From Pseudomonadota bacterium (GTDB lineage: Bacteria > Pseudomonadota > Gammaproteobacteria > Arenicellales > UBA868): 13,603 bases of DNA. Shown in pieces: positions 1-6,668 of the stretch (the stretch's first letter is position 1; every line of letters starts with the position of its first letter). A model generated the notes under the pieces. It was given only the letters and a program-made list of their open reading frames with translations, was not told the DNA's origin and did not search any database. Made by a program: the position numbers and the translations under genes. Location: contig JABJIU010000148.1 in the NCBI GenBank assembly GCA_018661145.1, forward strand, positions 1-13,603. The letters run 5' to 3'.

Positions 1-1
1 T

Positions 2-112
2 TTGTTGTTGTCCCACTCCGCCATTCTCGACCGCCTTCGTGCCCGGGCGCGCTTTCTTGATCGCCTGTTCGGGCTGATCCTGATCGGGCTCGCCATCCGG
101 GTCGCAATTTAG
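2..112 (+). CDS. C-terminal end of a LysE/RhtB-family amino-acid exporter (partial, 5' end outside window)
   Basis: Frame 2 is open from the left edge to a TAG at 110-112 and gives 36 residues. The peptide has a basic stretch (DRLRARARFLDRLFG) followed by a hydrophobic stretch (LILIGLAIRVAI) ending at the stop. A basic linker and then a final short hydrophobic helix with a G-L-I-L-I-G-L-A pattern is how LysE/RhtB translocators usually end; these are six-helix inner-membrane exporters of amino acids and similar solutes. The call rests on this short tail alone, so the family is an inference and the substrate is unknown. The gene reads towards the SDR gene, but 215 bp of AT-rich sequence separates them, so co-transcription is not implied. 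Confidence 0.5.
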   Translation: MLLSHSAILDRLRARARFLDRLFGLILIGLAIRVAI

Positions 113-327
113 TCGGATTTTCTCCCTCCGATGAAATGTTGCGGTGCCGCAGTATCTATAAAGCGACTGAATTATTTTGAGAAAACAATTATTCAATAAT
201 AGTATTTTTAAGGTTTTCTCTGAAGGACCTTAGTTGACAATGTGTATGATGCGGTGCACCATTATGGCCTGAAACAAAGCGTGGGCATGCATCTGGCTTG
301 CCGCACCAGCGGTCGTGGGAGGCCAAC
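113..327. promoter_or_regulatory. Intergenic region with promoter and operator-like elements upstream of the SDR gene
   Basis: This 215-bp stretch is clearly more AT-rich than its surroundings, especially 150-215. A perfect TTGACA lies at 234-239. The best -10-like sequence is CATTAT at 260-265, giving a long 20-nt spacer. Between them lies the palindrome GGTGCACC (253-260). The octamer TGCGGTGC occurs twice, at 140-147 and 250-257; the first copy is part of the inverted repeat TGCGG-TG-CCGCA (140-151). Inverted arms GAGAAAAC (179-186) and GTTTTCTC (213-220) enclose the odd palindrome ATTATTCAATAAT (188-200). I see no gene here. The arrangement suggests a regulated promoter for the SDR operon; the regulator is unknown. 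Confidence 0.45.
317..322 (+). promoter_or_regulatory. Ribosome binding site of the SDR gene (decides the start)
   Basis: GGGAGG at 317-322 sits 5 nt before the ATG at 328. It favours this ATG over the in-frame upstream ATG at 298, which has no comparable purine-rich sequence before it and would add ten residues not typical of an SDR N-terminus. Confidence 0.75.
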
Positions 328-1149
328 ATGAAGATTCAAGATAAAGTCGGAATCGTCACAGGCGCCGCGAGTGGCATCGGTCGCGCTACGACTCTGGAAC
401 TTGTCACCCAGGGCGTCAAAGGCATTGCCCTGGTTGACCTCAGCGAAACCGCTGTAGTTGAACTTGCCCAACAGATCAACGAGTCGGCCGGCCGGGAAGT
501 GGCCCTCGCTTTTGCCGGGGACGTGACGGATGCCGAGTTTCGGGCGCGGGTGTTCGACGAAACCTCTCATCATCATGGCATTATCCAGATCATGGTCCCA
601 TCGGCAGGAATTTTCAGGGACAGGCTTGCCGTAAAAATCGAGCGCGACACCGGCGAAGCCAACATTTATCCCGCTGATGTCTTTCGCCAGGTGCTTGAGG
701 TCAATCTCATCCACCCAGTCTACTGGGCGATGGAAACGATCGCACGCATTGCAGTAGATCGGAACCGCCAGGGTCTCAAAAAATGGCACCCCGACGAGAA
801 AGTGCAAGGCACGATTATTTTCATCGGCTCAGTTTCTTCTCAGGGTAACCGTGGGCAGGTCTCGTACGCGAGCACCAAGGCCGGTCTTGAAGGCGCCGCC
901 TCCACACTGATGAAGGAAGCAATGTTCCACGGTGTGCGCACCGGGGTTATCCATCCGGGATTTGTGGATACGCCGTTGCTGCAGGGGATGCCCGAGGGGT
1001 ATGTTGAACAGCAGATTCTTCCCGACACTCAACTGGGACGGCTGATCCGCCCCGAAGAAATCGCCGATGCGATCTGCTTCATGATCCGCAACTCCGCCGT
1101 CAGCGGCCAACTCTGGGCCGATGCTGGCTGGCACCCCGCAGCCGCTTGA
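328..1149 (+). CDS. Short-chain dehydrogenase/reductase (classical SDR), probably NAD-dependent
   Basis: A 273-residue classical SDR with one Rossmann domain, probably cytoplasmic, oxidising or reducing an alcohol/ketone substrate. Visible motifs are the cofactor loop TGAASGIG (residues 11-18), an acidic Asp37 at the end of the second strand (VDLS), which in this family favours NAD over NADP, Asn125 in EVNLIHP, and the catalytic YASTK (Tyr180, Lys184) with Ser168 upstream. The usual NNAG motif is altered to PSAG (91-94). Residues about 142-160 form a polar insert not present in short FabG-type SDRs. It starts a same-strand run with the IMPDH-like and AbrB genes, with 57-81 bp to the next start depending on which is used. 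The promoter-like region lies just upstream. Substrate cannot be assigned from sequence. Confidence 0.88.
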   Translation: MKIQDKVGIVTGAASGIGRATTLELVTQGVKGIALVDLSETAVVELAQQINESAGREVALAFAGDVTDAEFRARVFDETSHHHGIIQIMVPSAGIFRDRLAVKIERDTGEANIYPADVFRQVLEVNLIHPVYWAMETIARIAVDRNRQGLKKWHPDEKVQGTIIFIGSVSSQGNRGQVSYASTKAGLEGAASTLMKEAMFHGVRTGVIHPGFVDTPLLQGMPEGYVEQQILPDTQLGRLIRPEEIADAICFMIRNSAVSGQLWADAGWHPAAA

Positions 1150-1158
1150 GCCGCGGGG
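1134..1158 (+). terminator. Possible weak hairpin at the end of the SDR gene
   Basis: CCCCGC (1134-1139) and GCGGGG (1153-1158) form a perfect 6-bp GC stem with a 13-nt loop that spans the SDR stop codon. No T-run follows, so it is not a convincing intrinsic terminator. It may only be a pausing or mRNA-stability structure between the first two genes of the run. Confidence 0.2.
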
Positions 1159-1206
1159 CCTGGGGTCTTATGATCGGATCCTGATCCAACGCTGTGACCG
1201 GTCGTT

Positions 1207-2700
1207 TTGGCCGTCACCATCGACGCGCCTATGAATAAATTCCCTCTCGATCCTGCGTGGATCGGCAAGACCTTCGACGACTTTCTGTTCCGACCCCATA
1301 AAGGCATCACGTCGAGCCGTGCCGCCATTGGGCTACGCTCGCAACTGACCAGCGTGCTGGCTCTGGAACTGCCGATTGTCTCTTCCAATATGGACAGCGT
1401 CACCGGGGGCGACATGGCCCAGACGATGGCCCTCGAAGGTGGGTTGGGTGTCATCCACAGGGGACAGAGCATTGAACGCCAGTGTGAGACCGTGGCAAGG
1501 GTCAAACGCAGCCACAGTGCTGTGATTGAGCAACCGCGGACGCTGCCGGTGGGTTCTACCATCGGCGAAGCGCGTGTTTTCGCCCGGCGGCATAAGATCA
1601 ACGGGATCCTGATCGAGACCGCGCCCGGCAGTGCGATTCTCGCGGGCGTACTGACCCGCAGGGATATTCCCTGGGACCGCTCACATGACAACGAAGCGGT
1701 AGAGAATTTCATGACGCCCATGGCGCAATTGAAAACGGCCGGGCCTGACGTCGCCACGGAAGAGGCCGCGCGGATCATGTTCGAGGGAAGAATTGAGCGA
1801 CTGCCCCTGGTGGATGACGAAGGCCGGATTCACGGGCTGATTACCCGCAAGGATGTTCGCTTCCTGCGTGAGCGACCCTTCGCAAGCAAGGATGCCAAGG
1901 GTCGGCTGCTGACCGGAGCTGCCGTCGGTTGTGCCGGCGACTTCATGGAGCGCGGGCAAGCATTGCTTGAAGCAGGAGCCGACTCGCTCTTTGTTGATAT
2001 CGCCCACGGTCACTCGCTGGTGATGCAGCAGGGAGTCGAGCGTCTGCGCGCCGAGTTCCCACAAGTGCCACTCATCTGCGGCAACGTTGCCACCGGTTCC
2101 GGCGTGCGATTTATGTGTGAACTGGGGGCGGATGCCGTAAAGGTCGGGGTTGGTCCGGGAAGAGGCTGCCGGACACGACTCGAAACCGCCGCCGGGGTAC
2201 CGCAACTTCAGGCGATCCGGGAAGCCTGGTGTGAAGTCGGCGGTGAAATCAACATCATGGCCGATGGTGGCGTTCGATACGACAAGGATATCTTCCTGGC
2301 ACTGGCCTGTGGAGCAGACACAGTGATGCTCGGCAGCGCGCTGTCTGGTACCGACGAAGCCCCTGGGCGGGTGATTGAGGATCCGGCCACGCATACCAAG
2401 AAAAAGATCTACCGCGGCATGACCTCTCCTGAAGCAGTGATGGAATCACTTTACGATTCAGAGGACTCAGACGCCGTCGATGCTGCCCTGGCAACTCCAC
2501 CTGAAGGTCAGGAAATCCAGGTACCTTATCGCGGCAGCGTCGTCGACATCCTGCACCGGATCCGCGGTCACCTGCGCTCGGCCGTGAGTTATGCCGGATG
2601 CGAATCCCTGGAGAAGGCAAGAACGGCGATCCTGCCGGATCCGCTTGAGTACCTGATCACACTTTCCGAGGCGTCCCGAAGAGAGTCCTACGAACGCTGA
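1207..2700 (+). CDS. IMP dehydrogenase/GMP reductase-family protein with tandem CBS domains and an unusual catalytic loop
   Basis: Up to 497 residues from TTG 1207, or 489 from ATG 1231; neither has a good ribosome binding site, and an in-frame stop at 1195-1197 limits the choice. E. coli GuaB has 488, so ATG 1231 is as likely. The fold is IMPDH: an N-terminal barrel half with SSNMDSVT and GGLGVIHR, two CBS domains (about 110-218 in TTG numbering), then DIAHGHS, CGNVAT, the catalytic loop, ADGGVRY, MLGS, the flap YRGM (Arg403) and VPYRG (Tyr441). IMPDH oxidises IMP to XMP with NAD; GMP reductase does the reverse-direction chemistry from GMP. The catalytic Cys321 is kept, but its loop reads GPGRGCRTR rather than GPGSICTTR, losing the Ser that contacts substrate phosphate. 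No guaA is adjacent, so this is probably a divergent paralogue and not the housekeeping guaB. Family is certain; exact reaction is not. Confidence 0.85.
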   Translation: MAVTIDAPMNKFPLDPAWIGKTFDDFLFRPHKGITSSRAAIGLRSQLTSVLALELPIVSSNMDSVTGGDMAQTMALEGGLGVIHRGQSIERQCETVARVKRSHSAVIEQPRTLPVGSTIGEARVFARRHKINGILIETAPGSAILAGVLTRRDIPWDRSHDNEAVENFMTPMAQLKTAGPDVATEEAARIMFEGRIERLPLVDDEGRIHGLITRKDVRFLRERPFASKDAKGRLLTGAAVGCAGDFMERGQALLEAGADSLFVDIAHGHSLVMQQGVERLRAEFPQVPLICGNVATGSGVRFMCELGADAVKVGVGPGRGCRTRLETAAGVPQLQAIREAWCEVGGEINIMADGGVRYDKDIFLALACGADTVMLGSALSGTDEAPGRVIEDPATHTKKKIYRGMTSPEAVMESLYDSEDSDAVDAALATPPEGQEIQVPYRGSVVDILHRIRGHLRSAVSYAGCESLEKARTAILPDPLEYLITLSEASRRESYER

Positions 2701-2753
2701 AGTGTGGTCACCAGTGTGAATGCCTACTGGATCCGGCATAGCACAACCACCGC

Positions 2754-3908
2754 ATGTCGAACGGGTTTTCTGGCCGCTGCTGGGTAATGGGCACCCCGTG
2801 CTTGAATACCGTCACGCACCGTGTCCGGGTCGTGCTGTCGCTAATTGCCGGGGGTCTTGGCGGAGCGGCGTTCTTCTGGCTTTCACTGCCGCTTCCGTGG
2901 ATGCTGGGGTCCATGTTAGTCGTGTCAGCAGGTGCCATGGGCGGACTGCCCTTTCGTCGCTCCGTCCGGCTGAGACAAGCGATGATCGCCGTCATGGGGC
3001 TGATTCTGGGCAGCTATTTCACTGCCGATAAGCTTTCCCAACTGGGTCTGTGGTCGCTGGCTCTGCTTTTGGTCAGTATCTATGTCGTCCTTATGACCGG
3101 GATCTCTCTGGGTGTCTTTCGTCGCTTTGGTCGGATGAACCTGCCGACCGCCTACTTTTCAAGCATGCTCGGGGGTCTGGGGCCAATGACCATCGCTGGA
3201 GAAGAGGCCGGTGGGGACAACCAGTTGATACCAATCGCGCATGTGATCCGGATCTTCTGCGTGGTGTCCTCGGTGCCCATCTATCTGGTGCTCGTACAAG
3301 GGGTTGACCTTGCACCTCCACCCTTCGTGCTTTCTGAACTCATTGCCATACCGAACTGGCGCCACTGGTTGATCTGGGGAGGCTGCGCGATGGTTGGGTT
3401 TTTCGGCGCCCGCGCTATCCGGATACCGTTTGGTGAAATTCTTGGGCCCATGCTGTTGTGTGGTGCCGCCTATGTCTCCGGACTGGTCACGGTCGCCCTG
3501 CCGGCATTTGTGACGATTGCGGCACAGATTGTCATCGGTACTTCGATTGGCACACAGTTTGCCAACCTCCGTGGACGCCATGTGCTGCGTACCGTCGTGA
3601 CCTCGCTGGGATCCACCGTCGTCATGCTCGTAGGTGCACTGGTCATCGCTGAACTGATGGCGCCTGTGCTCAGGATCGACCCGCTTTCGCTGCTGCTGGC
3701 GCTGGTGCCGGGGGGTCTCGTCGAGATGGGACTGATCGCAATTTCGTTAAACGCCGATACCGCGTTCATCAGCGTGATGCATACCTGGCGGTTCATCCTG
3801 ATCGCCGTCAGCGCACCGCTGCTGTTTGCGCTCTTTTGGCGTGGGCTCCCACGGACCGGGCGTCATCCCCCGACGAGCGCCGACAATCCCGACGTAAGAT
3901 CCGGGTAA
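2754..3908 (+). CDS. AbrB-family integral membrane protein (putative transporter, PF05145 type)
   Basis: A 384-residue very hydrophobic protein with about ten predicted membrane segments and a clear internal duplication. LPLPWMLGSML (45-55) matches IPFGEILGPML (224-234). QAMIAVMGLILGSYF (75-89) matches QIVIGTSIGTQF (258-269). MLGGLGPMTIAGEEAGGD (138-155) matches LVPGGLVEMGLIAISLNAD (317-335). HVIRIF (163-168) matches HTWRFI (343-348). This two-repeat layout with a GG-x-x-x-M motif per half fits the AbrB membrane family, often mislabelled as ammonia monooxygenase or as a transcriptional regulator. Its substrate is unknown; export or uptake of a small solute is inferred. The start is uncertain: ATG 2754 or ATG 2787, neither with a strong ribosome binding site. 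It lies 53 bp after the IMPDH-like gene. Its last 46 bp overlap the convergent YeeZ-like gene. Confidence 0.82.
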   Translation: MSNGFSGRCWVMGTPCLNTVTHRVRVVLSLIAGGLGGAAFFWLSLPLPWMLGSMLVVSAGAMGGLPFRRSVRLRQAMIAVMGLILGSYFTADKLSQLGLWSLALLLVSIYVVLMTGISLGVFRRFGRMNLPTAYFSSMLGGLGPMTIAGEEAGGDNQLIPIAHVIRIFCVVSSVPIYLVLVQGVDLAPPPFVLSELIAIPNWRHWLIWGGCAMVGFFGARAIRIPFGEILGPMLLCGAAYVSGLVTVALPAFVTIAAQIVIGTSIGTQFANLRGRHVLRTVVTSLGSTVVMLVGALVIAELMAPVLRIDPLSLLLALVPGGLVEMGLIAISLNADTAFISVMHTWRFILIAVSAPLLFALFWRGLPRTGRHPPTSADNPDVRSG

Positions 3909-4732
3909 CGCACATCCACCCCGAGATGTTCGCGCATCCGGGTGTTATCAATTCTCTTGGATTCAGCGAGATAGGAGCGCATCTCCGCACTCAGAGCAGC
4001 AGTGGCTTCCCGCTTGTCGACAACCGGCGGACGGGGCAGGCCGGCCGCATCCGCAACGCTGAAGAAAAAATCTGTCATGGTCGACGGGTGGCCGTCGCTG
4101 ACGTTATAGACCGGCAGGGGATGCTCAATCCGGGTAGCGGCAAGACAGGTGCTGATCAGGTCTTCCACATGTACCCGGTTGCTCCAGGGCGCAAACTCGG
4201 GTGCCAGCACTGGCAGACCGTCGCGCAAACGTTTGAGGGGCAGCTTTCCTGCGCCATAGATTCCCGGAATCCGAAGCGCCACCATCGTAATATCGTGCGC
4301 CTGACACCAACTGCGCATGACCTGCTCGGCATCGACTCTCCGACGCGCTCGGCCGGTCCGGGGCGCGAGGACGCGATCCTCGGTCACCCATTCGCCCTGA
4401 CAGTCTCCATAAACCCCGGTGGTACTGATCAGCACCACCCGGGAAGGTCGTTCGCCGGACTCACCCGCGCACTGAATAAAGCAGCGCAGCCGCCGGTCCT
4501 GATCGCCCTCCGGCTGAGGTGGCACAAACCAGTAGAGGACCCACCCGCGAAGGGCGCCTGTGCCGGGGCACTCGGTTTCAAGGTCGGTACTCACCGCCTC
4601 GATACCCTCTCGGTTCAAACGTTCCGCGCTTTCGGCCGTGCGCACCATCGCCGCCACGGTACCGCCATCAGCGAGCTCGCGCAGGGCCACTTGGCGACCC
4701 ACATAACCACACCCCGCAAATAAACTGTCCAT
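3863..4732 (-). CDS. YeeZ-like NAD(P)-binding epimerase/dehydratase-family protein (atypical extended SDR)
   Basis: A 289-residue single Rossmann-type protein. The dinucleotide-binding loop is AGCGYVG (Gly7, Gly9, Gly12) right at the N-terminus. It is followed by STTGVYGD (103-110, Tyr108), LRIPGIYG (153-160) and NRVHVEDL (185-192), the usual series of an NAD-dependent epimerase/dehydratase fold. The lysine expected four residues after the catalytic Tyr (YxxxK) is missing, as in the YeeZ-type atypical SDRs, so classical sugar-epimerase chemistry is doubtful. The biochemical role of this group is not established. It starts 6 bp after the lipoprotein stop, so the two are very probably co-transcribed. 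Its 3' end runs into the AbrB gene on the other strand. Confidence 0.82.
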   Translation of the reverse strand: MDSLFAGCGYVGRQVALRELADGGTVAAMVRTAESAERLNREGIEAVSTDLETECPGTGALRGWVLYWFVPPQPEGDQDRRLRCFIQCAGESGERPSRVVLISTTGVYGDCQGEWVTEDRVLAPRTGRARRRVDAEQVMRSWCQAHDITMVALRIPGIYGAGKLPLKRLRDGLPVLAPEFAPWSNRVHVEDLISTCLAATRIEHPLPVYNVSDGHPSTMTDFFFSVADAAGLPRPPVVDKREATAALSAEMRSYLAESKRIDNTRMREHLGVDVRYPDLTSGLSALVGG

Positions 4733-4738
4733 CGACGC

Positions 4739-5260
4739 CTAACGGCTTGCGGTCAGGGTGCCGGCGGTTGTCAGCTTCGCCACTGTAACTTCAGCCCTTT
4801 TGCATTTCAGCGTGCCGCTGACCTCCGCGGTCATGTCCGGCGGGGTAATCACCCCCTGAATACGGGCGGCCTTGGCCCCGAAAGGACAGCCCGCATCATT
4901 AAGACTGGATATATTCGTCGCGCTCAGCAGTGAGCTCAGGTCATCGATCGACGCCTGTAGCCCCCAATTTCCGGCGTTGTCGACGACTCCCGTAATCGTA
5001 ACGTCACGAACGGACAAAAAGGCCAGGCCATCTTGCGTGACCTCAACTGAAATACTCTCGGTACGCTGATCCGTTGCTGAACCCAGCGCGACCACATCGG
5101 CAGTTGAAGTCAGTGAGATCGTGCCGATGTAGGTGCCCGTATAGGCGCCTGTTGCATCGCCTCTGGAGACAGTCAGTTCGATGCCACTGCTCGAGGAACT
5201 GGCACAGCCAACCAGCATCAGTGCCACGACGAGCGACATGAGTCCGCAATATTTCACCAT
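4739..5260 (-). CDS. Predicted outer-membrane lipoprotein of unknown family
   Basis: A 173-residue protein with a lipoprotein signal peptide: Lys3, a hydrophobic core SLVVALMLV and lipobox LVGC, so lipidation is predicted at Cys19. The following residue is Ala, not Asp, which in Proteobacteria favours transfer to the outer membrane. A serine-rich linker (20-25) leads to a body with many alternating Thr/Val/Ser stretches, suggesting a beta-rich periplasmic domain starting with YTGTYIGTISL (40-50). Two further cysteines, Cys125 and Cys153, could form a disulfide. I do not recognise the family. Start ATG 5260 is preferred over the in-frame ATG 5239 because it supplies the positive charge of the signal peptide, though its ribosome binding site is poor. 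It is first in a two-gene unit with the YeeZ-like gene. Confidence 0.72.
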   Translation of the reverse strand: MVKYCGLMSLVVALMLVGCASSSSSGIELTVSRGDATGAYTGTYIGTISLTSTADVVALGSATDQRTESISVEVTQDGLAFLSVRDVTITGVVDNAGNWGLQASIDDLSSLLSATNISSLNDAGCPFGAKAARIQGVITPPDMTAEVSGTLKCKRAEVTVAKLTTAGTLTASR

Positions 5261-5368
5261 GGGAATGGTTCGAATCCCTAAGCTGCTGGCGAGTGCGCCA
5301 CGCTGGATAAAGAGGTCATATGAAAACCCTACAAACCGGAATGATTGCGCTCAGGACCCGCGCAGTAT

Positions 5369-5397
5369 TTAGGATTACATTGTACCGGTACTGTCAA
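5369..5397 (-). promoter_or_regulatory. Possible promoter for the lipoprotein/YeeZ-like unit with an embedded palindrome
   Basis: Read on the minus strand, a perfect TTGACA lies at 5397-5392. With a 17-nt spacer the -10 position (5374-5369) reads TCCTAA, which is weak; TAAATA lies 3 bp further on. The 10-bp perfect palindrome GTACCGGTAC (5382-5391) directly follows the -35 and would lie inside the spacer, where a bound regulator would block polymerase. The -35 is convincing; the -10 and the operator are inferences. Confidence 0.35.
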
Positions 5398-5412
5398 AGC
5401 CGTCGCGCTTCG

Positions 5413-5441
5413 TTCCGAAAAGTGTGGGCGACTGTTATCAT
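5413..5441 (+). promoter_or_regulatory. Possible extended -10 promoter for the DUF1244-gloB unit
   Basis: TGTTATCAT at 5433-5441 has the TGn extension followed by TATCAT, five of six matches to TATAAT. The -35 position 17 nt upstream (5413-5418) reads TTCCGA and is weak, as is usual with extended -10 promoters. The predicted start lies about 75 bp before the DUF1244 ATG, in the 263-bp divergent region 5261-5523, in which I see no gene. Confidence 0.35.
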
Positions 5442-5514
5442 GTCGGTTTGCAGTGAAAGATGAGCGGCGCAGGCGGTATACCCCTTTGCCGCAAGCGAAC
5501 ATGCGAGCGATTCC

Positions 5515-5518
5515 GGAG
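5515..5518 (+). promoter_or_regulatory. Ribosome binding site of the DUF1244 gene
   Basis: GGAG at 5515-5518, followed by AACCC and then ATG at 5524, gives a 5-nt spacing. It supports this ATG as the start. Confidence 0.7.
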
Positions 5519-5523
5519 AACCC

Positions 5524-5847
<324 letters not shown>

Positions 5848-5852
5848 ATCCG

Positions 5853-6623
5853 ATGAATACCCTTGAAGTCCGCCAGTTGCCCTGCCTTTCGGACAACTAC
5901 GGCTATCTGGTCCACGATCCTGACAGCGGACTAACTGCTGCGATTGATACGCCCGAAGTGGCACCGATTCAGGAGGCGCTTGACGCAAAGGGCTGGAAAC
6001 TGGACTTTATTTTCAATACCCATCATCACGACGATCACGCCGGCGGCAACCTGCAGTTGAAATCACAAACCGGGTGTCAGATTATTGGGCCGGCCGCGGA
6101 TGCGGAGAGGATCCCCGGGATCGACCGCACCGTCGGCGAAGGGGATACGATCATGCTGGGCGCCTGGCCGTTTACGGTTCACGATACGCCTGGACATACC
6201 CGTGGCCACATCGTTTACCACTGCCTGCCGGCCAATATCGGCTTTGTTGGCGACACGCTGTTTGCACTTGGCTGTGGCCGTCTTTTCGAAGGCACACCGC
6301 AGCAGATGTGGACATCACTGCAGAAAATCTTGTCCTGGCCGGACGAGACCCTGATCTACTGTGCCCACGAGTACACTCAGGCCAATGCCCGTTTTGCTCT
6401 CTCGGTGGAGCCGAATAACGCTGATCTCGTCGCCCGCAGCAATGAAATCGATGCGGCCCGGCAACGGGGTGAGCCGACGGTGCCCACGACCGTAGGGCTG
6501 GAGAAAAGGACAAATCCCTTTCTGCGGCCGGATAGTGACCACCTGCAGCAAACCATCGGCCTGAGCGGCCAACCCCTGGTGGACGTGTTTGCCCGAACCC
6601 GTGAACTCAAGGACCAGTTCTGA
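5853..6623 (+). CDS. gloB: Hydroxyacylglutathione hydrolase (glyoxalase II)
   Basis: A 256-residue metallo-beta-lactamase-fold enzyme that hydrolyses S-D-lactoylglutathione to D-lactate and glutathione, the second step of methylglyoxal detoxification in the cytosol. All metal ligands of the family are present: THHHDDH (His57, His59, Asp61, His62), His115 in DTPGHTRGH, Asp134 in VGDTLFALGCGRLFEG, and His172 in YCAHEYTQAN. The numbering almost matches the known human enzyme ligands. The C-terminal part (about 170-256) is the glutathione-binding HAGH C-terminal domain, with EYTQANARFA and TNPFLR. Length equals the family norm. It follows the DUF1244 gene by 5 bp and is followed by a PNPOx-like gene after 45 bp. 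Confidence 0.96.
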   Translation: MNTLEVRQLPCLSDNYGYLVHDPDSGLTAAIDTPEVAPIQEALDAKGWKLDFIFNTHHHDDHAGGNLQLKSQTGCQIIGPAADAERIPGIDRTVGEGDTIMLGAWPFTVHDTPGHTRGHIVYHCLPANIGFVGDTLFALGCGRLFEGTPQQMWTSLQKILSWPDETLIYCAHEYTQANARFALSVEPNNADLVARSNEIDAARQRGEPTVPTTVGLEKRTNPFLRPDSDHLQQTIGLSGQPLVDVFARTRELKDQF

Positions 6624-6645
6624 CACGTCTCAACGTGCTCACGTG
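6624..6645 (+). repeat. ACGT-core inverted repeat cluster after gloB
   Basis: Directly after the gloB stop, CACGT (6624-6628) and ACGTG (6633-6637) form a 5-bp stem with a 4-nt loop. A further CACGTG palindrome follows at 6640-6645, giving three ACGT cores in 22 bp. There is no T-run, so it is not an obvious terminator. It may be a small mRNA structure or a protein site, or chance. Confidence 0.3.
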
Positions 6646-6668
6646 ATCCCAAACATCCACTTCCATCA

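Noticed and set aside
1029..1778. 249-codon open frame on - across the SDR/IMPDH-like junction
   Set aside because: Spans two recognised genes antisense and has Ser/Ala/Arg-rich shadow composition.
3836..4723. 295-codon open frame on + across the YeeZ-like gene
   Set aside because: It is the antisense shadow of a well-supported gene; its product has no recognisable motifs and is a low-complexity mix typical of shadows in GC-rich DNA.
5267..5278. GGTTCGAATCCC, which looks like a tRNA T-arm
   Set aside because: The flanking T-stem does not pair fully, there is no acceptor stem, anticodon arm or CCA, and the sequence lies at the start of the lipoprotein gene.
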